A stretch of DNA of 6,393 bases from Alphaproteobacteria bacterium (lineage in GTDB: Bacteria > Pseudomonadota > Alphaproteobacteria > DSM-16000 > Inquilinaceae): positions 1-6,393 of the forward strand of contig JAJUFW010000179.1 of assembly GCA_029263555.1 (NCBI GenBank), in the 5' to 3' direction. Under the pieces are notes generated by a model, which had not been told where the DNA came from, searched no databases, and saw only the letters and a program-made list of their open reading frames with translations. Positions within the stretch are counted from its first letter, which is position 1. Each line of letters starts with the position of its first letter. The position numbers and the translations under genes are program-made. Below, one piece after another: positions 1 through 5,585 of the stretch.

Positions 1-1190
1 AGAACAGTCGAATGCGGTTCGACATGGTCGGAAGCCGACACGTAAACGTCGATGAGTCCGTTGTAGAGTTCATATTTCCAGCCACGATAGGCCGTGATCG
101 CCAGGACGAGCGCGGCAACGCCGGCCGCCAGTCCCGTCCGCCATCGCCGCGGCAACTCGATCGATGCCAGCCAGACGATCAGGATCGCCGTGATGTAGCC
201 GAGGAAGCGCTGACTGATGGCGACTTCCTTAGTCGTGAGCGGCACGAAGAAGTAGACGCCGACAAGGCAGACGAGGACGAGCAGGAAGGCATCGGCCGGC
301 ATGAGGCGGCTCTGCCTTGCCCGCTGGATCAGGAGCCGGACGGCAAGCCCGGCCAGGAGCGCGACCAGCGGCCCGAAGAACAGGATCTCGATCGGGTCGA
401 AGGAATAGAGATAGGACAGGGTCAGCAGGTGCTTCAGCAGGTTGAGCTTGTCCTGTTCGTGCGCGACCGCATCCGTGACGCCGTGCCTGAGCACGAAGCT
501 GGCCACGATCCAGATGCCGGGCAGGAACGTCAGGACCAGGATCGACGCACGCCCCACATAGGCCAGGGCGACGTCGTGCAATTCCCCGGTTTTCCGGGCC
601 TCCCAGGCCTTCCGCGCATAGTCGAAGGTGGTGACCACGCCGATCACGAAGATCAGCATCAGAAAGCTGAACAGATGGGTGCAGACGGTCACGATCCCGA
701 CGAAGGCCAGGATGGCCAGCCAGCCGGCCGTAAGCCGCGCCCGGCGCGTGTACCACAGGCCGATTCCCAGAAAGCACAGGGCCATGCCCAGGATGAAATT
801 GTAGTAGCCGTCATGGGCGAAGTAGCTGAAGACGGTCGGCAGCAGGAGATACGACACGGCGCCGCCGGAGGGATTCACCGCCAGGACCATCGCCCTGCCG
901 GCGAGGCAAAACAACAGGACCCAGAGGCTGAGGAAGATCTTCTCTGCCGTGACAATCCCGGTCACGCGGCTGAGCCACGCGATCAGGTGATGCGCCACGA
1001 TGTTCGGTTCGATGTTCTCGTTGAACTGGAAGAAGGCCCTAAGACGCGTCGAGGCCGGATCGTCGTAGTCCCGGATAATCGTGGCGATGTTCAGATGGAC
1101 CGGCCCGTCGGTCGACGGGAAATAGGTGAAGAGCCAGAGCGGCAGGATCATCAGCCCGAGAAGGGCGAGAAAGCCGGTCCGCTCCGACAT
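1..1190 (-). CDS. Polytopic GT-C-like membrane protein, putative lipid-linked-sugar glycosyltransferase (partial, C-terminus beyond left edge)
   Basis: Translating the minus strand from the ATG at 1190-1188 gives 396 codons with no stop before the window edge, so the C-terminus is missing. The product is strongly hydrophobic, with about ten membrane segments. The first (residues 6-24, LALLGLMILPLWLF) is followed by a loop carrying PSTDGPVHL (Asp28, His32). Further segments include FLSLWVLLFCLAG, TVCTHLFSFLMLIFVIG, ILVLTFLPGIWIVASF, EILFFGPLVALLAG, DAFLLVLVCLVGVYFF and YITAILIVWLASI. An acidic/His motif in the first extracytoplasmic loop of a 10-12 TM protein is typical of GT-C enzymes, which move sugars from polyprenyl-phosphate donors on the outer face of the inner membrane. 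The donor and acceptor cannot be read from the sequence. In-frame upstream ATGs exist at 1247, 1265 and 1283 (stop at 1308-1310). None has a convincing ribosome site, so the start could be up to 31 codons earlier; I chose 1190 because the first membrane segment follows it directly. It diverges from the dehydrogenase gene. A polytopic protein of unknown function is the alternative. Confidence 0.75.
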   Translation of the reverse strand, partial: MSERTGFLALLGLMILPLWLFTYFPSTDGPVHLNIATIIRDYDDPASTRLRAFFQFNENIEPNIVAHHLIAWLSRVTGIVTAEKIFLSLWVLLFCLAGRAMVLAVNPSGGAVSYLLLPTVFSYFAHDGYYNFILGMALCFLGIGLWYTRRARLTAGWLAILAFVGIVTVCTHLFSFLMLIFVIGVVTTFDYARKAWEARKTGELHDVALAYVGRASILVLTFLPGIWIVASFVLRHGVTDAVAHEQDKLNLLKHLLTLSYLYSFDPIEILFFGPLVALLAGLAVRLLIQRARQSRLMPADAFLLVLVCLVGVYFFVPLTTKEVAISQRFLGYITAILIVWLASIELPRRWRTGLAAGVAALVLAITAYRGWKYELYNGLIDVYVSASDHVEPHSTV

Positions 1191-1516
1191 CCGCCACCGG
1201 CGCTGCACGGCCGCGTTCCCCGGCGTGGCGCCCGCCCGAACGGCCATTCCGGCCCTGTCACCCATCGGTACGGTCGTCGGCATGGCCGTGGCGCAGCCTC
1301 TTCTTCAGTCAGTCCTGCGGCATGGGGATACCGGCGTTGGGAACCCATTTCCGGCGCTCATTGCTCCCGGAGTGGCCGGCGCGACGACTGGGAGCGGCGA
1401 GCCAAGGATTCGAGCCTGGGGCCGGCCGGTCCCGGAACAGACGCCCTGCCCTTTCGTTTGTTCCAACTGCGTCCGGAAGCTGATCGGACCCAACGGCGGC
1501 GGGGAATGCTGGCCAG
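1191..1516. other. Divergent intergenic region between the GT-C-like gene and the GMC dehydrogenase gene
   Basis: These 326 bp separate two genes read outward, so the promoters of both should lie here. I found no convincing -35/-10 pair on either strand. A short inverted repeat, GTCCG (1471-1475) and CGGAC (1485-1489) with a 9-base spacer, lies about 30 bp before the dehydrogenase start and could be an operator half-site pair, but arms of this length arise by chance in GC-rich DNA. GGGGA at 1501-1505 is a weak, distant ribosome site for the dehydrogenase. If the GT-C-like gene starts at 1247-1283 the region shrinks to 233-269 bp. Open frames inside it have no recognisable protein features. 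Confidence 0.6.
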
Positions 1517-2974
1517 ATGCCTTCCAGCGATGTCGGTGCGGAGGCCCATGATGTCGTCATCGTGGGGACCGGGTTCGCAAGCTCGTTCTTCCTGCTGGGC
1601 TATCTCGAACGCGCATCCCCCGACGCCAGAATCATCGTCCTGGAGCGGGGCCGCCGCAACGACCACGCCTGGCAGATCGAACATCGGGCGAATTCGGACG
1701 TCGTCGCCGCAGACCTGTTCCAGCGCAGGGGTGATCCGGACAAGAACTGGAACTTCACGATCGGCTTCGGCGGCGGGTCCAACTGCTGGTGGGGGAACAC
1801 GCCCCGCATGCTGCCGGCCGATTTCGAGTTGCAGAGCCGGTTCGGGATCGGGACGGACTGGCCCTTGTCCTACGACGACCTGGCTCCCCATTACGAACGG
1901 GTCGAACGGGAGATGGAGATCGCGGGCCCGGCGGACTCCTCACCCTTTCCGCGCCGGGGACCCTATCCCCAGCCGCCGCACCGGCTGAACGAAGCGGAAC
2001 GCCTTCTGAAGCGGGCGTATCCGGGGCAGTTCTTCGCGACGCCAACGGCACGCGCGCGCCTTCCGGCCCGGTCCCGCGGGACCTGCTGCGCCAACGGCGT
2101 CTGCAACCTGTGCCCGGTCGACGCCAAGTTCACGATCCAGAACAGCCTGGCCCATCTGTACGAGGATCCTCGCGTCACGCTGCTGCTCGGGGCCGAGGCC
2201 CTGGCCGTCGAAACCGCGGCCGGCCGGGCGACCGGGGTCGTCTGCCGCCACCAGGACCGCGAGACGACGGTCCTGGGCGACCTGGTGGTCCTGGGCGCGA
2301 ACGCGCTGTTCAATCCCGCGATCCTCCTGCGCTCGGGCCTGCATCATCCGCTGCTGGGCCGCCGCCTGCACGAACAGGTCGGGCTGCTGGCGGAGGTGCA
2401 TCTGGACGGTGTGGACGGATTTCAGGGGTCGAGTTCGGTCACGGGTCACGGCTACATGCTCTACGACGACGACACGCGGCGGCGGACGAAGGCCGCCTGC
2501 CTGATCGAGACCTGGAATGTCGGGACGTTCCGCCCGAACTATGGACGGTGGCTTCAGGCCCTGCCGCTGCGGCTGGTTTTCGAGGACCTGCCGCAGGACC
2601 GGAACCGGGTGGAACTGAGCCTTGATCCGCCCGGTCGGCCCGTGGCCACGTTCGAGGAGCGGAGCGAATATGCGATGCGGGCGGTCCGCGACATCGGCCC
2701 CGATCTGGAGCGGGTTCTCGCCCCCCTGCCCGTCGAACGGGTCGTCATCGAAGCAGCACCCGAGCCGACGGAGAGCCATGTCCAGGGAACGACCGTCATG
2801 GGCGATCATCCGGACAGCAGCGTCATCGACCGGTTCTGCATCCACCACGGCATCCGCAACCTGGTGGTACTGGGCGCGGGTGCCTTCCCGACGGGGTCGC
2901 CCGCCAATCCGACCCTGACCCTTTGCGCCCTGTCGCTATGGTCGGTCGATCATCTTCTGTCGTCGGCGGCCTGA
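1517..2974 (+). CDS. GMC-family FAD-dependent dehydrogenase, catalytic subunit with iron-sulfur-like cysteine cluster
   Basis: This 485-residue flavoprotein would oxidise an alcohol or sugar hydroxyl. An N-terminal Rossmann motif, VVIVGTGFASS (Gly17, Gly19, Ser22/23), is followed by Glu43 at the end of the second strand (IIVLERG), the usual FAD-ribose contact. Residues 83-94, GFGGGSNCWWGN, form the second FAD-binding stretch of GMC enzymes. The C-terminal domain has His421 (ESHVQGTTVMG) and Asn464 (SPANPTLTL), matching the His/Asn catalytic pair, and LVVLGAGAFPTGSP, the typical final FAD contact. Cys190, Cys191, Cys196 and Cys199 (CCANGVCNLCPVDAKF) resemble the CC-x4-C-x3-C 3Fe-4S site of bacterial FAD-glucose dehydrogenase alpha subunits, but with one residue fewer. 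There is no signal peptide: the Rossmann strand starts at residue 12. The next gene, 26 bp downstream, encodes a Tat-signal small subunit, so export as a folded complex is likely. At 485 residues it is a little short for the family (about 500-600). The substrate is unknown; a sugar, polyol or glycan-linked alcohol is plausible from the neighbours. Confidence 0.9.
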   Translation: MPSSDVGAEAHDVVIVGTGFASSFFLLGYLERASPDARIIVLERGRRNDHAWQIEHRANSDVVAADLFQRRGDPDKNWNFTIGFGGGSNCWWGNTPRMLPADFELQSRFGIGTDWPLSYDDLAPHYERVEREMEIAGPADSSPFPRRGPYPQPPHRLNEAERLLKRAYPGQFFATPTARARLPARSRGTCCANGVCNLCPVDAKFTIQNSLAHLYEDPRVTLLLGAEALAVETAAGRATGVVCRHQDRETTVLGDLVVLGANALFNPAILLRSGLHHPLLGRRLHEQVGLLAEVHLDGVDGFQGSSSVTGHGYMLYDDDTRRRTKAACLIETWNVGTFRPNYGRWLQALPLRLVFEDLPQDRNRVELSLDPPGRPVATFEERSEYAMRAVRDIGPDLERVLAPLPVERVVIEAAPEPTESHVQGTTVMGDHPDSSVIDRFCIHHGIRNLVVLGAGAFPTGSPANPTLTLCALSLWSVDHLLSSAA

Positions 2975-2988
2975 GCGGCAAGGGACAT

Positions 2989-2995
2989 GGAGAGG
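2989..2995 (+). promoter_or_regulatory. Ribosome binding site of the Tat-signal small subunit
   Basis: GGAGAGG ends five bases before the ATG at 3001. This fixes that start over the in-frame ATG at 2923, which lies inside the dehydrogenase coding region. The site is within the 26-bp gap after the dehydrogenase stop, as expected for translationally linked subunits of one operon. Confidence 0.8.
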
Positions 2996-3000
2996 AACGA

Positions 3001-3450
3001 ATGAAGCGGCGGATCTTCATCGGCTCGATGGCCGCGCTGGCTCTCCTCGGCACCGCTGTCGGCGGCAGCCTCGCCACGACCAGCTCCGAAGAGGTGATCA
3101 TCCGGATCGTGCGGCGCCGGTTCCCCGGGCTCAACATCGCCGACGGGGAGCTCCGGTCCTTCGCCCGCGACTTCCTGGTCTACGACCGGACCAGCCGGCC
3201 AAAGCTGGCCGCCCTGCGCGCGATCCTGCCGGTGGTAGAATCCCCGACCCTCTCAGGCGTCGTCCCCGATTCGATGCGCGCTCTGTTCCACGGGCTCGAG
3301 CGACGGGTCGTGACGAAGTTCGCCCTGTCGACCGATCTGTTCCTTCGCGAGGCCGACGATCCCCGGCCGCTCGCCTACACGGGGTTCGCCGATCCCTATC
3401 TGAACGGCTGCGCCAATCCGGTGGCCCGTTTCGACCTGGAGGAGACGTGA
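3001..3450 (+). CDS. Small Tat-signal 'hitch-hiker' subunit of the GMC dehydrogenase
   Basis: The 149-residue product begins MKRRIFIGSMAALALLGTAV, a twin-arginine signal (Arg3-Arg4-x-Phe6) with a hydrophobic stretch to about residue 24. The mature part is mostly helical and has no membrane segment. It contains DLFLREADDPRPLAYTGF and ends with YLNGCANPVARF, where Cys137 is the only cysteine. Size, Tat signal and position just after a signal-less GMC dehydrogenase match the small subunits (gluconate 2-dehydrogenase subunit 3, FAD-sorbitol dehydrogenase and FAD-glucose dehydrogenase gamma types) that guide the folded catalytic subunit through the Tat translocon and stay bound as a cap. The exact Pfam family needs a profile search. 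By analogy with FAD-glucose dehydrogenase, Cys137 may form a disulfide with Cys191 of the catalytic subunit. The start at 3001 is supported by the strong ribosome site. No cytochrome gene follows; the next gene is convergent, 23 bp away. Confidence 0.82.
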   Translation: MKRRIFIGSMAALALLGTAVGGSLATTSSEEVIIRIVRRRFPGLNIADGELRSFARDFLVYDRTSRPKLAALRAILPVVESPTLSGVVPDSMRALFHGLERRVVTKFALSTDLFLREADDPRPLAYTGFADPYLNGCANPVARFDLEET

Positions 3451-3473
3451 CCGCGACCGGGACCGGGCAAGCT

Positions 3474-3899
3474 TCAGTCCGGCCGGATCCTGCGCCTTCC
3501 GAGCAGCCGCAGCGTCGCGTTCCGGCCGGCGCGAAGCACCGGATAGAGGATGCGGGATGCCGTCGGGCTGCGGAAGATCAGGCCGTTCACCCGGTTGAAC
3601 GTCGAGGACGGCGTGCTGAGCAGCGCCAGGAGGTTCATGCAATCGGCGCCGTGATAGATGCGGCCCTGATATTTCAGCGCCATGCCTTCGTCCAGATCGA
3701 AGCCGGCGCGCCGCAGCTCCTCCACGACCGGACCGCCTTCGCGAGCATTCGCCAGCCGCACTTCCCCGATCGTGTCGCGCAACCTGACCAGCTTCACATA
3801 GGCCGAGCAGAACGGGCATTCGCCGTCATAGACGATCCAGGCGACGTCCCTGTCATCATTGGCAGGGCGCTCCAGAGTCGTCCCGGGATCGCGCTCCAT
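3474..3899 (-). CDS. DCC-family (DUF393) thiol-disulfide oxidoreductase-like protein
   Basis: The 141-residue product has the family hallmark near its N-terminus, WIVYDGECPFCSAYVKLVR, with a thioredoxin-like CxxC pair at Cys28 and Cys31. It continues with VRLANAREGGPVVEEL, a short LKYQGRIYHGADC strand segment with a third cysteine, Cys87, where relatives usually have Ala, and a C-terminal half with NRVNGLIFRSPTASRILYPV. No signal peptide or membrane segment is present, so it is probably cytoplasmic or at the inner membrane face. The family is assigned thiol-disulfide exchange mainly from its CxxC; few members have tested functions. I chose the ATG at 3899-3897 because AGGGAGG (3912-3906 on the minus strand) sits six bases upstream; the longer frame from 4013 adds a low-complexity Arg/Gly/Pro stretch. 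It diverges from the HTTM-like membrane protein gene, and DCC proteins are often encoded beside, or fused to, HTTM proteins, so the two are probably partners. Confidence 0.87.
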   Translation of the reverse strand: MERDPGTTLERPANDDRDVAWIVYDGECPFCSAYVKLVRLRDTIGEVRLANAREGGPVVEELRRAGFDLDEGMALKYQGRIYHGADCMNLLALLSTPSSTFNRVNGLIFRSPTASRILYPVLRAGRNATLRLLGRRRIRPD

Positions 3900-4088
3900 C
3901 TTCGGCCTCCCTGGTCCTGTCCCAAGCCTTGCAGCCCCGATCGCCGGTACGGGACCCGCGCCCCGGAGCGGAGCGCAACCGGCGGCCAAGCCCCGTCGCC
4001 AGGAACAAAACAATGGACCCGGCGTTCCTGCCCAGGTCCGAGCAACGGCTGAATTCCGCCGCCCGACACGCAGAACTCTCCCCGAGAA
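3900..4088. other. Divergent intergenic region between the DCC and HTTM-like genes
   Basis: These 189 bp lie between two outward-reading genes and should hold both promoters, which makes co-regulation of the pair likely. Apart from the DCC ribosome site I see no clear -35/-10 elements or long inverted repeat. A slightly A-rich patch, AGGAACAAAACAATGG near 4000-4015, stands out from the GC-rich surroundings and is a possible promoter core, but this is weak. No ribosome site better than CGAGAA precedes the ATG at 4089. Confidence 0.55.
3906..3912 (-). promoter_or_regulatory. Ribosome binding site of the DCC-family gene
   Basis: On the minus strand AGGGAGG is followed by six bases (CCGAAG) and the ATG at 3899. 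It is among the best Shine-Dalgarno matches in the window and sets the start of the 141-residue DCC protein. Confidence 0.75.
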
Positions 4089-5552
4089 ATGCCCCTGACT
4101 CCTGCCGGTCGCATCTCAGCCGGGACCCCCATCCGGACGAGCTATGGCGGGCCCATCGACCCGCTGTCGGCCTTCGCCTTCGTATGGGCGACAGCCATCC
4201 TTTTCCATTGGCTACAGCAGCCTTTCCAGTTCCTGGACATGACGGTCCAGTCCTATTTCGCGATCGTCAACGCCGCGATCGCGCTGGCCATCCTGCTCAG
4301 GCCCCGGTCCGTCATCCTCTTGCTGCTGCTGGCGGCCACCCAGGTCATCCACTGGTTCGCCGACAAGCCGATCCCGTCGAACCATTACATCATGATGATG
4401 TTCCTGGACGTGGCTGTCTTCCTGGCGGCCTATGTTTATTACTACAACCGGGACAAAATGGGTCAGCAGCAAGCCCGGGATCTATTCTACGATACTTTCG
4501 CATCGACTGGGCGATATCTGCTCCTGGTCATGTATTTTTATGGGATCTTCCATAAGATCAACACCGATTTCCTGGACCCGAGGGTCAGCTGCGCGGTCGT
4601 TCTATACGAAAGGCTGACCTGGTTCGTCGGCCTGGACGGCTGGGGCTTCGGCCGATGGGGTGCGATTGTCGCCACCTTCGTCATCGAAGGCGTGGCGATG
4701 GTGATGCTGTTCACCAAGCGGTGGAAGGCGATCGGCTTCATCATCGGGATCCCGTTCCACACGCTGATCGGCTTTACCGGCTATGCCTTCTATATGGACT
4801 TCTCGGCGCTGGTCTATGCGCTTTACGTCCTGTTCCTACCGAGGGAGGCGTATGGGAAACTGAACGGCTGGGTGGAGGCCTTCCGTTCGGCCCGCGGGCT
4901 TTCGCTGGACCGGCTCGCCTCCCTCGCACGCCGCGGGCTGGCAGTCCTGCTCGCCGTCTTCGGCGCCTATACGGCCGCGGTGATGCTGACTTCGTCGGGC
5001 CCCTACTACGTCTATTACTTCATGCCGTGGTGGGCCGTTTACAGCGCGATCTTCTACGTCGTCGTCATCCGTCTGGTCGTCACCTCCCGGTACCGGCCGG
5101 AGGAGCATTTCTTCGCCTTCCCGCGAAAGGCCTTTCTGCTCCTGCCGATCCTGTTCACGATCAACGGATTTGCCCCCTATATCGGGCTGAAGACGGGTCA
5201 GGCGATCACGATGTTCAGCAACCTGCACGTGGAAGGCGGGGAGACGAACCACCTGCTGTTCCCCCGCCTGCCCTATCTGTTCGACTATACGGCAAAGCCG
5301 GTCCGGGTCCTTGCATCGAACGACCCCGAACTGCAGGAATACGCCGAGAAGCACGTCGAGATCGTGGAGTTCGAACTGGCCCGTCACCTGGACAACGACC
5401 CGGGGGCGTTCGCCCTGGTCGAATGGCAGGGCGAAACGATGACGGTCTCGCGCAGCATCGAGGACAGCTACGCCCGGCAGCCCTGGTTCCTGAAGAAGAT
5501 CCTCTTCTTCAAGCCGGTCGACTGGGTACGACCCAAGGCCTGCACCCACTGA
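4089..5552 (+). CDS. HTTM / vitamin-K-dependent gamma-carboxylase-like integral membrane protein
   Basis: The 487-residue protein has about nine or ten membrane segments between residues 25 and 370, then a soluble C-terminal domain of about 110 residues. A cytoplasmic-like N-terminal stretch is followed by segments such as SAFAFVWATAILFHWL, VILLLLLAATQVIHWF, YIMMMFLDVAVFLAAYVYYY, YLLLVMYFYGIFHKI and AIGFIIGIPFHTLIGFTGYA. Residues 152-161, GIFHKINTDF, resemble the GVKKLDADW segment of animal gamma-glutamyl carboxylase, with Lys156 at the place of the catalytic-base lysine. PFHTLIGF (His224) resembles its FHxxNSQLFSIG segment. The C-terminal domain begins with MFSNLHVEGGETNHLLFP (Asn378 to Pro392) and is rich in predicted beta strands. 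HTTM proteins are bacterial relatives of the carboxylase with mostly unknown reactions; reduced quinone and thiol redox coupling are plausible. The divergent DCC neighbour supports this. The ribosome site is weak and the next in-frame ATG, at codon 51, would remove the first membrane segment, so 4089 is preferred. A general membrane protein of unknown function is the fallback. Confidence 0.8.
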   Translation: MPLTPAGRISAGTPIRTSYGGPIDPLSAFAFVWATAILFHWLQQPFQFLDMTVQSYFAIVNAAIALAILLRPRSVILLLLLAATQVIHWFADKPIPSNHYIMMMFLDVAVFLAAYVYYYNRDKMGQQQARDLFYDTFASTGRYLLLVMYFYGIFHKINTDFLDPRVSCAVVLYERLTWFVGLDGWGFGRWGAIVATFVIEGVAMVMLFTKRWKAIGFIIGIPFHTLIGFTGYAFYMDFSALVYALYVLFLPREAYGKLNGWVEAFRSARGLSLDRLASLARRGLAVLLAVFGAYTAAVMLTSSGPYYVYYFMPWWAVYSAIFYVVVIRLVVTSRYRPEEHFFAFPRKAFLLLPILFTINGFAPYIGLKTGQAITMFSNLHVEGGETNHLLFPRLPYLFDYTAKPVRVLASNDPELQEYAEKHVEIVEFELARHLDNDPGAFALVEWQGETMTVSRSIEDSYARQPWFLKKILFFKPVDWVRPKACTH

Positions 5553-5585
5553 TCGGGCCGACCGCCCTCGCCCATGCCGAACGGA
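5553..5585. other. Convergent junction between the HTTM-like and GT4 genes
   Basis: These 33 bp separate two stop codons that face each other. I see no stable hairpin followed by a T run on either strand. Termination must be Rho-dependent or occur within the opposing gene. The same holds for the 23-bp junction at 3451-3473. Confidence 0.5.

Noticed and set aside
1396..1425. tRNA T-arm-like sequence (minus strand, GGCTCGAATCCTTGG)
   Set aside because: The loop is eight bases, no matching acceptor strand or anticodon arm is found at tRNA distance, and no CCA end follows; a chance resemblance, not a tRNA or attachment site.
12..1988. A 658-codon plus-strand open frame across the GT-C-like gene and into the dehydrogenase
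   Set aside because: The product is a low-complexity Arg/Gly/Pro/Asp/Gln sequence with no domain. It is antisense to a coherent membrane protein and overlaps the dehydrogenase in another frame, as expected for GC-rich shadow frames.
1940..2848. A 302-codon minus-strand open frame opposite the dehydrogenase
   Set aside because: It is rich in Arg, Gln and Asp with no recognisable motif and lies wholly opposite a well-supported GMC gene.
2923..3000. Upstream start for the small Tat subunit
   Set aside because: It would overlap the dehydrogenase end and bury the twin-arginine signal 26 residues inside; the ATG at 3001 has a strong ribosome site.
3451..3473. Possible bidirectional terminator between the small subunit and DCC genes
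   Set aside because: The 23 bp contain a direct GACCGGGACCGGG-like repeat but no hairpin with a T run.
3900..4013. Longer N-terminus for the DCC protein, starting at 4013
   Set aside because: The added 38 residues are low-complexity and the ATG at 3899 has AGGGAGG at ideal spacing.
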